From the NCBI RefSeq assembly GCF_937863485.1, contig NZ_CALMFY010000103.1, positions 1 through 64,000 on the forward strand: DNA of 64,000 nucleotides, in the 5' to 3' direction. Shown in pieces: positions 17,631 through 27,073 of the stretch. The stretch comes from an uncultured Nostoc sp. GTDB taxonomy: Bacteria; Cyanobacteriota; Cyanobacteriia; Cyanobacteriales; Nostocaceae. The notes beneath the pieces were generated by a model, which worked only from the letters and a program-made list of their open reading frames with translations, made no database searches and was not told where the DNA came from. The position numbers and the translations under genes are program-made. Numbering within the stretch: position 1 is the stretch's first letter; each line of letters begins with the position of its first letter.

Positions 17631-18146
17631 TTAAGATAAATACTTACCCAGCACTCGTTCTGCTAAAGTATTAAACCCTGGTAAACGCCCAGATTTGCCC
17701 TGCATCAGGCGCAAAATCAACCAGACACTTACTAAAAAGTAACCTGATGTGAGAAAGCTATTGAGGATAAATAGACGTAGCGTCAAAAAATCTGAAGTTG
17801 CTGCACCGGTAGCTAATAATAGATATCCCAACAGCCAAGTAAGCGCCAAAGTAATAGACAGACGACTAATAGCAAGTTGTTCCCGACTACCCTGGTCCCG
17901 ATAGAGAGTCCACAAGGATGGAAAAAAGCCGATAATCGGAACTAAATATAAAAGCAACTGTGTTTTGGTTCTGGGGCATGGGGCATTGGGCATTGGGCAT
18001 TGGGGAGCCACTGCGGTCTTGGGGTCTCCCCAAGTGGAGCAAGTGGCGTCATTGGGTATGGTTATTCTCCTTGTCCCCTTGTCTCCCTTGTCCCCTTGTC
18101 CCTCTTCTTCCCACTCCCTATTCTTTTTCGGTTCAAAATTTTCCAT
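17631..18146 (-). CDS. small membrane protein enlarged by repeat DNA
   Basis: The protein has about 171 residues. The conserved part starts MENFEPKKN and, after an odd hydrophilic stretch, continues LLLYLVPIIGFFPSLWTLYR. It ends with three hydrophobic helices and GFNTLAERVLGKYLS. It resembles a cyanobacterial membrane family of unknown function. The roughly 50 residues between the two conserved parts are encoded by short tandem repeats (17960-18120) of gggcattggg and ccttgtcccc types, giving segments such as GDKGDKG and PMPNAPCP, and look inserted in frame. I take the ATG at 18146, where conserved sequence begins; the ATG at 18191 would add 15 residues without a ribosome binding site. Confidence 0.65.
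   Translation of the reverse strand: MENFEPKKNREWEEEGQGDKGDKGTRRITIPNDATCSTWGDPKTAVAPQCPMPNAPCPRTKTQLLLYLVPIIGFFPSLWTLYRDQGSREQLAISRLSITLALTWLLGYLLLATGAATSDFLTLRLFILNSFLTSGYFLVSVWLILRLMQGKSGRLPGFNTLAERVLGKYLS
17960..18120. repeat. short tandem repeats embedded in a coding region
   Basis: Three tandem gggcattggg-type units (about 17979-18006) and a run of ccttgtctcccttgtcccc-type units (about 18070-18106) lie inside the 5' part of the membrane-protein gene. They do not break the frame. Such heptamer-like arrays normally sit between genes in Nostoc. Confidence 0.75.
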
Positions 18147-18255
18147 GTAGGTTAGTCTAACTCCTAAATTAGAAGGATGAATAAGACTCATATAGTTAGA
18201 GATAATAAGCTGTAAAGAAAGATTTCATTTAGTTCTATCCCGCAATCAGCTCAAA

Positions 18256-19422
18256 ATGCAGACACGCAAGCTACTCGACTGGTGGCAAAGATTCACACCA
18301 ATAGCGCGAATCGGGACGATCGCGTTATTCCTGCCGCTGCTAGTTCTAAATGGTTGGGCACTTTCGATATTCTTTAATTATTTCCATTCTCTCATAGTCA
18401 TTTTAGTTGGAGCCTCAGTGCTAGCATTTCTGCTCAACTACCCCGTGAGCTGGATGGAGCATCATGGTGCTAGGCGAGAGCAAGTCGCTATCCTAGTATT
18501 TCTCTTGGCTTTATCAATTTTATTGGCGTTGGGTGTTACACTTATTCCGCTGGCCCTTACCCAAGCCCAACAACTGGTGGCTCGTTTACCAGAGTTGATC
18601 GACTCTGGACGCTCTCAGTTAATGATATTAAACGAAAAAGCCGAGACTTTCGGCTTACCGATTAACCTTGATGCTCTGGTAGTGCAAATCAACGATCGCG
18701 TCAAGGGACAATTACAAGCGATCGCTGGACAAGTTTTAAATCTGGCGGTAGTTACAGTCACTAGTCTGCTAGATATTCTCTTGACGATGGTTTTGACTTT
18801 CTATCTTTTACAGCATGGGGGTGAACTCTGGCAAAGTTTAGTGGAATGGCTACCTAATAAATTTCGCGATCCTTTCTCCAAAACAGTCCGCCTCAGCTTC
18901 CAAAATTTCTTCATCACCCAGCTAATTTTATCTACTTGCATGGCATCAGCCCTCATTCCTACCTTTTTGTGGCTGAAAGTGCCATTTGGTCTACTATTTG
19001 GCCTAACTATTGGACTGATGGCTCTCGTCCCCTTTGGCGGTTCTGTAGGCATCGCCCTGACTACACTATTGGTAGCGCTACAAGATTTCTCAATGGGTGT
19101 GAGAGTCTTGATAGCAGCAGTAATTGTACAGCAAATTCTCGAAAACTTAATTGCCCCCCGAATTTTAGGCAGCTTTACTGGTTTAAATCCAGTTTGGATT
19201 TTAATTTCAGTCTTAACAGGGGCAAGAATTGGCGGACTGTTGGGTGTAATTGTGGCAGTACCCACAGCTGTTGTGATTAAGACTGCTTTAAGTGCCCTGC
19301 GTCCTGGTAGCGAGACAAACAACAGCGCCACTGGGGAGATAACTGCACCCGTTGCAGCAAACGAGTCCCCGAAAGCTGACGCGAAAAACACTCTGAGTAT
19401 TTCGGAAGCGACATTACCCTAG
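18256..19422 (+). CDS. AI-2E family transporter (UPF0118/PerM)
   Basis: The 388-residue membrane protein has about eight hydrophobic segments: paired helices near 20-55, another at 75-95, then a helix cluster at 155-180, 215-290 and 300-335. A long amphipathic region lies in between (about 100-150). The segments LVPFGGSVG and NPVWILISVLTGARIGG are typical of the AI-2E/PerM family. Members export small molecules or act as Na+/H+ antiporters; AI-2 export is shown for only a few. The C-terminal 35 residues are hydrophilic and low in conservation. The gene starts 64 bases from the divergent membrane-protein gene and has no visible operon partner. Confidence 0.88.
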   Translation: MQTRKLLDWWQRFTPIARIGTIALFLPLLVLNGWALSIFFNYFHSLIVILVGASVLAFLLNYPVSWMEHHGARREQVAILVFLLALSILLALGVTLIPLALTQAQQLVARLPELIDSGRSQLMILNEKAETFGLPINLDALVVQINDRVKGQLQAIAGQVLNLAVVTVTSLLDILLTMVLTFYLLQHGGELWQSLVEWLPNKFRDPFSKTVRLSFQNFFITQLILSTCMASALIPTFLWLKVPFGLLFGLTIGLMALVPFGGSVGIALTTLLVALQDFSMGVRVLIAAVIVQQILENLIAPRILGSFTGLNPVWILISVLTGARIGGLLGVIVAVPTAVVIKTALSALRPGSETNNSATGEITAPVAANESPKADAKNTLSISEATLP

Positions 19423-19423
19423 A

Positions 19424-19470
19424 ATTAAATTCAAAATTCAAAATTCAAAATTCAAAATGAAGGAATTTTG
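19424..19470. repeat. attcaaaatt tandem repeat
   Basis: Four to five 10-base units of attcaaaatt type lie between the convergent AI-2E and serpin genes. They are followed by an inverted aattttgaatt, so a bidirectional hairpin can form. Confidence 0.7.
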
Positions 19471-19476
19471 AATTTT

Positions 19477-20811
19477 TTACTGTGGGTCAATGATCGAACC
19501 CATAAACAAAACCCTTCCCGTCTGATTATCCCTAATCGCACAGAAGAAGGGACGGTCAACAATCATTCGGAATGGTTCTGGTTCCTGCCTCAAAGCTGTT
19601 GTTCTTATACCCACTGAAGTAACCGCAGCCGCTTCCGTACCTTCTTCGTTCACTTCCACAAAAGTTTTATGCTTAACTTCGCTAATGGCAAAATTTTTAC
19701 CCATGCCGGAAAAATTGGCTTTGTCGCTGAAAGCCTCTTCCATGCCTAAAGTTTTTAAGGCATCATTGAGTGTAACGTCGTAATCTGTTTTGAAGCGGGG
19801 TAAACGAATAAATCCTTTTTGTTCGCTGAACTGAGTCATCCATTTTTCCCAGTTCTCAACATTCAAGTTTTGATAGAAGGTTTTGAGGTTAGAGTTCTGT
19901 TTCGGCAGGAAAATATATAAGCTGAATTTACCATCTTTGCCGTAAGGTAAACTAACTGCCTGAAATTGTTTGCTTTCATAGTATCTATAGTCACCGTCCT
20001 GTGACATCATCGGGTGTTGTTTTTGTTTGCCAGGTGTGCTGTAAAAAGGGTATTGAGCAGTTTGACTTTTATCAAATTCTTTGCTCCATTTTCCTTTAAA
20101 ATATATGGCATTAATCAGAAACAACACTTTATCTGGTTCAATTTTTCCAATTATCTGATCGATTTTGCCATTAGTATTCTCTTTTACCCAGTTATTGATA
20201 ATACTAGGCGTTGTGGGGTCTTGAAAATTTAAATTGCTGACCTTAGCTTGATAGAAATTCTGCGTTCTCTGGAGGAAGTCTGGCCGAAAGCTAACATTTT
20301 TATTTGCCCAAAGTGAGTTAGCAATCTTCAGTTGTACGTTTGGATCTGAATTGTCTAAAAGCTGCTTTAATGCTGCCTTGTAAGAAGAGTTTATTTCTTG
20401 CAGATTTATCCCCTGTAATTCCAGGGTTTTTGCGATCGCTAGTTGAGTCGTGCCGCTCGCGCCATTGTAGGTCATAGCTAGAGCGATCGCGACACTCGAA
20501 GGTGAGATAAAAACGTTCTTCTTACCCCCATCATTTTTCAGAAGTTCTGAAAATAGTTTTAAGCCAAACTTATTGCTAGACTCAACGATTTTTGCATCAG
20601 TCTTGAGTGTTTTTTTTTGCGATGGAGTTTCTGGCTGAGGTAAACTAGATTGGGCAAGGGCACTTTTATTACTATCGACTTGAGAATACCCTAATACACT
20701 AAATAGAACAACACTTGCAGCTGCCAGAGCATAACGTCTGCCTAGACTCACACCATAACGTCTTTGCATGAAATTTTCTCTCACACTACTATATTTCTGC
20801 CGAATCATCAT
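19477..20811 (-). CDS. serpin family protease inhibitor, exported
   Basis: The 444-residue protein is a serpin. It has the core segments NVFISPSSVAIALAMTYNGA (about 102-121), LINAIYFKGKW and a C-terminal DRPFFCAIRDNQTGRVLFMG. The reactive-centre loop hinge VNEEGTEAAAVTS (387-399) has the small residues needed for loop insertion, so it should inhibit rather than only fold as a serpin. By hinge counting, P1-P1' would be near T405-A406, suggesting an elastase-like target. A hydrophobic segment at about 28-45 (YALAAASVVLFSVLGYSQ) acts as signal peptide. AAGGTGGT stands just upstream of the start. It lies 431 bases downstream of a subtilisin-like gene on the same strand. Confidence 0.92.
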   Translation of the reverse strand: MMIRQKYSSVRENFMQRRYGVSLGRRYALAAASVVLFSVLGYSQVDSNKSALAQSSLPQPETPSQKKTLKTDAKIVESSNKFGLKLFSELLKNDGGKKNVFISPSSVAIALAMTYNGASGTTQLAIAKTLELQGINLQEINSSYKAALKQLLDNSDPNVQLKIANSLWANKNVSFRPDFLQRTQNFYQAKVSNLNFQDPTTPSIINNWVKENTNGKIDQIIGKIEPDKVLFLINAIYFKGKWSKEFDKSQTAQYPFYSTPGKQKQHPMMSQDGDYRYYESKQFQAVSLPYGKDGKFSLYIFLPKQNSNLKTFYQNLNVENWEKWMTQFSEQKGFIRLPRFKTDYDVTLNDALKTLGMEEAFSDKANFSGMGKNFAISEVKHKTFVEVNEEGTEAAAVTSVGIRTTALRQEPEPFRMIVDRPFFCAIRDNQTGRVLFMGSIIDPQ

Positions 20812-21242
20812 ACCACCTTACTTGCGAAAGATTCCCGATCTGTGCTCAGAGTTGACGCAGACACTGTGTCAATGATTAACTATTGCATTTGCTCCAAGAG
20901 AAAAATGGGACTGTTACAGTTTTTGTAACAGCAAGTTAGTAGCTCAGAGGAATTAAACACAACTTCTTAAAGCTGCTAATTCCTAATTGAGGCGGCTATG
21001 CATACGAATTAGGAAAAATCTCGGTTTTTAGGAATTTTTATATTTATCAATAAAAGTATTGTAGATTACCTAATCACAAAATAACCACCTTTTTTTGTTT
21101 TTAAAGATAAAATCACCTTTCTCAGTTCACGAAATAACAATTTTTTTAGGGACGCACAAATATGCGCCCCAATAGGGGAGTGTTGTTCAAATAGATGAAA
21201 AAGACTGTAAGTTGACACAAATAAAAGTTGTGCGCCCCTATT
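20812..21242. other. gap between the S8-like gene and the serpin gene
   Basis: AT-rich DNA. An imperfect inverted pair sits close to the end of the S8-like gene: agggacgcaca at about 21149-21160 and tgtgcgcccct at about 21228-21238. This is the same family of gene-end palindromes seen at 27012, 34551 and 56054. No gene seen. Confidence 0.5.
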
Positions 21243-22838
21243 TCAATTCATAGGTACACTCCACCAAGCTAAACTATAGGGTTGAGTCGCTTCATTGAGC
21301 TTTTGCCGAAACTGGACACGGATTTTGTAATTGCCAGTAGCAGCAACGGGGCAGAAAATATGTTCTACACTATCGATTTGGCTGATTGAGGAGCAAACAG
21401 CACCAGCATCTGAATTTTGAGCATCAGCTTTTATTAAGTATAGGTCGAGATTATTCAAACCGCGATCGCGAAAATTTTCACCCACGTCATATTGCTGGTT
21501 TTTATTTTTATCATTGAGTTCTACCAATCGATCCCAACTTAGGGTAATAGCAACAAAACTCCTCTGCTTTAATGGTTTTGCTAACACATAGTCAACAGAC
21601 GCTCCAGTATCGACTGCGTGATAATCCCAACCAATAGCCGGCACCGCAGCTGATGGCTGCCATTGACCAGCACTAAATTGCTGATAAGCGCGAAACGCAT
21701 TCAAATGACCCGCTCCCATTTGGGCATCTAAGGGAATCTTAGGATCTTTATAAGCATCAGAATCTAGCCAGTTTTGATTTTGTTTATCAATTAGCGTCCG
21801 GCTCATTCCCAACCGCAAGCCATCACCACTATCTTGGATTTTGTCTGCTGAATTCAGCAATACAGCTTTCATTACTTGATGATGGCGAGAATCGATGCTC
21901 CAGTGGGGTTGTTTTGTCCGCATCTGTCGGTCAGCAAATTCCTGCAACAGAGCAACAGTAGCCGTAACTTGAGGCGCTGCAAAACTTGTCCCCGTGACCT
22001 TATTCAATTTGCCATCTGGATTGAGCAAGGGAATGTTATTACCAGGAGCAACTAAACTGATAGCGCGACGCCCATTAAGATCAAATTCTCTTCCAGCTAG
22101 CTTTCCACTCACTCCTTGGTTAGCACCCGCCAGATTAGCCACGTCTACTTTGTTAAAAACTCCCCCTCTGCGGGATGAAAAAGCCACGTTGACTCCGTTA
22201 AAATTATCTGTAGGAATGGGAATACCGCCCTTACCCTGATTACCTGCGATCGCATACAAAACATCATGAACGCGACTAGACCAGTCAACACATAAAGTTA
22301 GTAAAGCATTGCCGTCTAAAGTCGCCTCTGGTCTAGGATCGCGGCTCAGAGGTTCACCAAAGCTAAAGTTAATCGCACGGACATCGCCACTATTTTGTAG
22401 CGCTATGTGCTGGGCCGATAAGCACTCTTCTGGCTGACCCATGTTTTTAGTGGAACCCACCGCAGATGAATACAGTCGCGCTCCCGGAGCAACTCCCGGC
22501 AAAGCTTTGTCATGACTCACCATCACACCAGCGACATTGTAAGCGTGGGGGTCAACACCAGTATTTGATTTAGCTGGGCCATTGCGTAAAAATACTGCTG
22601 CTAAAGATATGGCGCGATTTTTAGACACCGCCTTATCCCAACCAAACATTCCCGGTCGGCCAATTTCCACTTGACCAATAGCAATCTTACGACCGATTAA
22701 ATTATAAGGAGATTGGTGTAACTTCAGAGCATCAATACCGTTAGTTCCCAAAGTAGATTCTAAAACCGAAGCAATTACCGGCGCACTCAGACAAGAAGCA
22801 CTTAATCCCCAAATTATCCAGGTTAGTTTTTTAGTCAT
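21243..22838 (-). CDS. subtilisin-like (S8) protein with an altered catalytic triad
   Basis: The 531-residue protein has a signal peptide (about 1-24), a subtilisin-fold domain (about 45-390) and a beta-rich C-terminal domain (about 395-531) resembling the domains that follow many S8 peptidases. The nucleophile block GTSFAAPQVTA (S285) and oxyanion asparagine GNQG (N200) are intact. The aspartate block reads KIAIGQVEIG, with Q56 at the usual Asp position and E58 nearby. The histidine block reads HAYNVAG instead of HGTHVAG, placing N101 where the catalytic His belongs. It is therefore probably inactive or uses unusual chemistry. The upstream gene on the other strand is rpe; the serpin gene follows downstream. 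Confidence 0.85.
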   Translation of the reverse strand: MTKKLTWIIWGLSASCLSAPVIASVLESTLGTNGIDALKLHQSPYNLIGRKIAIGQVEIGRPGMFGWDKAVSKNRAISLAAVFLRNGPAKSNTGVDPHAYNVAGVMVSHDKALPGVAPGARLYSSAVGSTKNMGQPEECLSAQHIALQNSGDVRAINFSFGEPLSRDPRPEATLDGNALLTLCVDWSSRVHDVLYAIAGNQGKGGIPIPTDNFNGVNVAFSSRRGGVFNKVDVANLAGANQGVSGKLAGREFDLNGRRAISLVAPGNNIPLLNPDGKLNKVTGTSFAAPQVTATVALLQEFADRQMRTKQPHWSIDSRHHQVMKAVLLNSADKIQDSGDGLRLGMSRTLIDKQNQNWLDSDAYKDPKIPLDAQMGAGHLNAFRAYQQFSAGQWQPSAAVPAIGWDYHAVDTGASVDYVLAKPLKQRSFVAITLSWDRLVELNDKNKNQQYDVGENFRDRGLNNLDLYLIKADAQNSDAGAVCSSISQIDSVEHIFCPVAATGNYKIRVQFRQKLNEATQPYSLAWWSVPMN

Positions 22839-23043
22839 TTGTCAGTTGTTAAAAGTTGGAAGTTAGAAGTTAAGAGCGCAGCCGGAGGCTTCCAAAGTTC
22901 CGGTTAGGAGATAGGAGTTGAGTTAAGAATTATTATTCTCCCCAACTCCCCATCTCCCCAAAAAAGCCGGGATCAAAGTTATGAGTCTTGCTCAATGTTT
23001 TGTTACAATACGTACAGACGAGGACGCTTAAAACCCACTAGCC

Positions 23044-23751
23044 ATGACCCAAAACCGATCTCAAAAGCCCATTGTAATTGCTCCATCTATCCTATCAGCC
23101 GATTTTAGTCGTCTGGGTGATCAAATTCGCGCCATAGACGCGGCTGGAGCAGATTGGATTCATGTTGATGTAATGGACGGTCGTTTTGTACCCAATATTA
23201 CGATAGGTCCTCTGATTGTGGAGGCGATTCGTCCGATTACGACCAAGCCACTAGATGTCCACTTGATGATTGTGGAGCCAGAAAAGTATGTAGAGGATTT
23301 TGCTAAGGCGGGTGCCGATCATATCACCGTACACTGCGAGCATAATGCTTCCCCACACCTGCACCGCACCTTAGGGCAAATTAAAGAACTTGGTAAGAAA
23401 GCTGGAGTTGTACTTAATCCTGGTAGCCCTCTAGAGCTAATTGAATATGTTCTAGATTTGTGCGATTTAGTACTGATTATGAGCGTCAATCCTGGTTTTG
23501 GTGGTCAAAGCTTTATCCCTGGTGTATTACCCAAAATCCGCAAGCTGCGTCAAATGTGTGATGAACGTGGTCTTGACCCCTGGATTGAAGTGGATGGGGG
23601 ACTGAAAGCAAATAATACCTGGCAAGTTTTAGAAGCGGGAGCTAATGCAGTTGTCGCCGGTTCAGCTGTATTTAACGCTAAGGACTATGCTGAGGCTATT
23701 ACATCAATTCGCAACAGCAAGCGTCCTACGCCAGAATTAGCCAAGGTTTAA
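23044..23751 (+). CDS. rpe: ribulose-phosphate 3-epimerase
   Basis: Rpe interconverts ribulose-5-phosphate and xylulose-5-phosphate in the Calvin cycle and pentose phosphate pathway. The 235-residue TIM-barrel protein shows all family blocks: [11 protein letters not shown] near residue 15, [17 protein letters not shown] (about 41-57, metal and catalytic residues), [21 protein letters not shown] (about 145-158) and [10 protein letters not shown] (about 182-191). The length is typical. It stands alone, followed 30 bases later by a strong hairpin terminator. Confidence 0.97.
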   Translation: MTQNRSQKPIVIAPSILSADFSRLGDQIRAIDAAGADWIHVDVMDGRFVPNITIGPLIVEAIRPITTKPLDVHLMIVEPEKYVEDFAKAGADHITVHCEHNASPHLHRTLGQIKELGKKAGVVLNPGSPLELIEYVLDLCDLVLIMSVNPGFGGQSFIPGVLPKIRKLRQMCDERGLDPWIEVDGGLKANNTWQVLEAGANAVVAGSAVFNAKDYAEAITSIRNSKRPTPELAKV

Positions 23752-23782
23752 TTCATTTTTAGATTAACTGTACTTCAGAAAA

Positions 23783-23811
23783 AATAAGGTGGGTAAATTG
23801 CCCACCTTATT
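23783..23811 (+). terminator. rho-independent terminator of rpe
   Basis: An 11-bp stem (aataaggtggg / cccaccttatt) with a 7-base loop is followed by a T-rich run. It lies 31 bases after the rpe stop. A second hairpin (actggaag / cttccagt, 23831-23862) follows. Confidence 0.85.
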
Positions 23812-24019
23812 TTTATTTACACATAAAAAAACTGGAAGCTATTCAATTTTTGAACTTCCAGTAGTTGCTATATAAATTGAAAGTTTAGAAAGGAGAGATA
23901 ATCCAGGTTGGGAGGACTAGGATTACAATAGTCGAAAGAGAAGCGTATGAGCTACTAGTTCTACCAGCCAGGACAACGATTTCACCGAAACTTTTTTATT
24001 TCCGTTCCTGGTATTGGTG

Positions 24020-24276
24020 TTAAGCGTTTGCTTTATTAATTAAAGCAACACCAACCACAGTATAGAAAGCTTTATAAGCATTACTTGCACCGTCTGCAGT
24101 CAGTGAAAGCTCTGTGAAGTTTGGATTGGGAGAAGCTACCGCTCCAAATTCTCTTTGCTCAGACTTCCTCGAAAATAAAACCACCAGTAGCAACGGTTGC
24201 ATCATCGGTCTTGGTGTAAAAGTTCTTTACTCCATCAAATGCTGACTACTTTTGTAATCAGTTTGATTTCTTTCAT
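24020..24276 (-). pseudogene. small gene broken by two frameshifts
   Basis: Reading from an ATG at 24276, the frame gives MKEIKLITKVVS and stops. With one base skipped it continues FDGVKNFYTKTDDATVATGG and FIFEEV. With another base skipped near 24171 it continues EQREFGAVASPNPN and ends YKAFYTVVGVALINKANA. The three pieces join into a coherent protein of about 84 residues, so this looks like a small gene with two single-base insertions. The family is not recognised. Sequencing error is the alternative explanation. Confidence 0.45.
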
Positions 24277-24522
24277 AGTCAGAACTAATCATTGATTTTA
24301 TTTTTTAAAATTAACTTGCTTGCCAATCACCTCTATTTTTGTTGAAGTTGTAGTTTTTATTAGTTTATCAATCTGATCAGTATATATTTGCCATTTTGGC
24401 AGATTTTTGAAAAAAAATATTAAATTAATCACTGCTATAGAAAACCTGCCATGCTAAAAATTTTAAATTAGCATAGCAGGCTCTCAATCAATAGGGCAGA
24501 ATCTATTAATTCCAAATAGTTT

Positions 24523-24996
24523 TTAATTAGATCCACAACGTTTCAAGGAAATCTCTTGAGTGCTTTCTGGTTTTAATTGCGATTTCATTGATTGATGATC
24601 GTTAATTTGCTGTGCAAATCTCTGATCTAAACTACCACCACGAATTTCTGTTTTTTGCTTTCCAACTACTTCCAGATAAGCTCGGTCTTTAATTTTACTT
24701 AAGCAGCTTGATGATCCATTACTATCAGATATTGAATCATTAGCATGTTTCAACATTTTGATATTTTCACTTTGCTGTTGATTTGTCCTACTGGCTTTAG
24801 AGTTTTCTTTGAGCAATCGATTATAGGTACGATATGGAATGTAATGGAGAGGATTATAGCCAGCAAATCGCAGCATTAAAACACATGCCCAGGAATATTT
24901 TCCAGCAAGAATTGCTTCAACTACTTTGTCAAATTGTTGAGCTTTTACCGTCTTATCTATGTTACTACTAATGCCTGCAATGTCTTGATTCATCAT
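24523..24996 (-). CDS. HetP family protein
   Basis: The 157-residue protein has the HetP-family core at residues 18-65: [19 protein letters not shown], then [20 protein letters not shown]. The rest is hydrophilic and variable. In Anabaena, HetP and its paralogues commit cells to heterocyst differentiation or delay it, acting with HetR; their biochemical activity is unknown. Length is close to HetP itself, but I cannot tell HetP from its paralogues without a tree. A GTA-N8-TAC motif lies about 200 bases upstream with a near-fit -10. The C-terminal half is rich in N, S and K. Confidence 0.85.
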   Translation of the reverse strand: MMNQDIAGISSNIDKTVKAQQFDKVVEAILAGKYSWACVLMLRFAGYNPLHYIPYRTYNRLLKENSKASRTNQQQSENIKMLKHANDSISDSNGSSSCLSKIKDRAYLEVVGKQKTEIRGGSLDQRFAQQINDHQSMKSQLKPESTQEISLKRCGSN

Positions 24997-25994
24997 AGTC
25001 TTTAGGTATCTGGGATGAAGTAAAGAGGAAACTATAGCTTTTGCTTGTTAGTGAGTGAAAGGTAAAAATTTACCTTTGGTCTTGTCATATGACTGGTAGG
25101 ACAAAATTCTCGTGTGGCTCTTGGTAAATACAATTTTGTCCTCTTAAACTTTTTAAACTCCTAATTCAATAAATTTTATCTGTTTACCTGCTTGTATTTC
25201 TTACTACTGTTTAATTAAGCATTTTCCGGGAATTTTACATATTTTTTTGGGCTACTAGAGAAAATTTATTTATCTTTGGGCGTTAACAACACTATTTGTA
25301 TATACTATTTTTTGTTGTTAATGTCATTTCCTAGATTAGCAGATTTATCAGTTAAATTTACTGAATATATTTCGATATATACTTGCGGATTGTGCAACTT
25401 TTAATTTTGTCCTTCTTCGCTAATTAATGAGGGGTCTGACCCCCCAGACAATATCAATTTAAAACCTTTATTATTGTCGAGTCACTAGAAGATATTACCA
25501 TTAACCAGAAAGTAAAACAACTTATAAAAATAGTAATATATAGAGACTGAAAAAAATAAGTGACTAGAGATATTGAAAACTTTTTAAATGTTTTCAATGA
25601 GATTAGAATTTAATTTATTACCCTTGGATCTATTGATTTATAAAGATTACAGCTTTAGCTTGTCTAAATGAAATCGCTGTAAACTGCTCATGAATATTTC
25701 ATGAGCATGATATAGGAATCACAAATAGCCTAATTTAAAAAAATTAGTGTTTTATTATCACCAAATAACTTAAAAAAACACCTTTAATGGAATGTTTTCA
25801 ACGAATTAGCAGGCTAAACCTGTATAACTTTAAATAATTTTCTAATAGAGTGAAAGTTAATTAACAGAGAATAGTGCTAAGTTGATTCAGTAAGAATTTG
25901 TATGTGTATTAAATCTAAGAGATTTATATAAATGAGATTATAAATGTAGTTGCAATTGGGCTAAGTGGTAATAAAAACCACCAATTGCCATGAG
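24997..25994. other. long AT-rich gap between the hetP-like gene and the ABC remnant
   Basis: Nearly 1 kb of AT-rich DNA without a credible gene. It contains the candidate NtcA site at 25166-25207 and a small GC-rich palindrome at about 25432-25450 (ggggtctgacccccc). No bacteriocin-like leader with a GG cleavage site was recognised, although the neighbouring remnant belonged to a peptide exporter. Confidence 0.45.
25166..25207 (-). promoter_or_regulatory. candidate NtcA site upstream of the hetP-like gene
   Basis: On the minus strand GTA-N8-TAC (25207-25194) is followed after 22 bases by TATTGA (25171-25166), which fits TAN3T except for the last base. If used, the transcript would start about 160 bases before the hetP-like ATG. 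The GTA-N8-TAC core alone is expected by chance many times in 64 kb. Confidence 0.4.
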
Positions 25995-26806
25995 TCATGG
26001 ATAAGTGCCTTGCTCAACGAGGATATCTCGGTCTAGAACAAGGATATAGTTGACATGATGAAGGTGATACAACCTTGATTAATCTGGATTAAGTTCTGTT
26101 TAAATTGGCGTTCCGACTCGATATCGAGGGCGCTAGTTGCTTCATCCCAAATCATGAAGCCGATCGCAAAGATGTTCCGGGTAAAAAAGCTTTTTACATT
26201 CATTACTTGGTCGATAATGACTTGAGTAGATAGGAGAGTTGCCAACCTAAAAACTTCTACCAGTAATGAAGTAAGAATAATTTGTCTGAGTAATTTTTGG
26301 TAATGCCACAATGTTTGCCAATAGCAACCTAAGAAGAGTTTCTCACCTTTGGGGACATTAAAGTTTTCTGTGGGGTCTAAATGTAGGACATATCCTGTCC
26401 AGCTAGCTTCAAACTTTGGACGCGAAGGCCAGTCCTTACCGATGGCTGGATCACTAATCAATATGCGATCGCCTTTAACTCGCCAGACAACTATATAATC
26501 AATTCCTTGCCAATGAGCCACCCACGGGTTATAATATGAGTCCAGCTTACTAAGACTCGCCCTCACTAATAGCACTTCATATCCCAAAGTTTGGGCTGCT
26601 TCTGCTAAACCCTGGAGAGATCCACCTCTACGACCTACCCGTGCTAAGTTACGCAAATTGTAATGATTTAAGCGGATGTCCCAGTATTGGCTAATCATTG
26701 CCAAATACGCAGCGCCATAATCTGATGAACTTTGCTGTTGTATAAAAGGATAGGCAGGCCATAGCCTAGTTTTTGATTGTGAACGTAGTCTGGGAAATAT
26801 TAGCAA
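25995..26806 (-). pseudogene. decayed C39-peptidase ABC peptide exporter
   Basis: Residues 1-150 match the N-terminal C39 peptidase-like domain of bacteriocin/HlyB-type exporters (QQQSSSDYGAAYLAMISQYW), but the catalytic Cys is replaced by Tyr in DYGAA. Residues about 170-215 begin the membrane domain. At about residue 217 the sequence jumps directly to the Walker B/D-loop segment IWDEATSALDIESERQF, so most of the membrane domain and the Walker A half of the ATPase are missing. After TFIMSTISLF the frame stops, but one frame over the ATPase tail continues (YILVLDRDILVEQGTYP, ending at 25995). Internal deletion plus frameshift makes a functional exporter very unlikely. Confidence 0.8.
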
Positions 26807-27011
26807 GATTTATGACTAAAGCTAGTAATATTTGCATTTTTTGAAACAGTAGTCTTGAATTCTCAATCCTTCAACTATTACGATTACTGAAATTTTCCTT
26901 CGCTTCCGGAAACACTCGGAAAATAAAATCACAAATCTAGACTCTACTTTATCAGATGAAGATGGGCTAAATTTGGCAACCCACACACCATATGTAGGAA
27001 TATGACCGTTA

Positions 27012-27035
27012 GTAGGGGTAGCTGTGCACCCCTAC
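27012..27035. repeat. gene-end palindrome of the gtagggg type
   Basis: gtaggggtagctgtgcacccctac, an imperfect palindrome 39 bases past the GH116 stop codon. It belongs to the same family as 34551-34578 and 56054-56081. No U-run follows, so it is a repeat rather than a clear terminator. Confidence 0.6.
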
Positions 27036-27073
27036 GTGTGTTACATCAAAACGAGAAGCGCTTTGATAGCCAA

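Noticed and set aside
24997-25994. Bacteriocin precursor near the C39 exporter remnant
   Set aside because: No short gene with a double-glycine leader or ribosome site was recognised.
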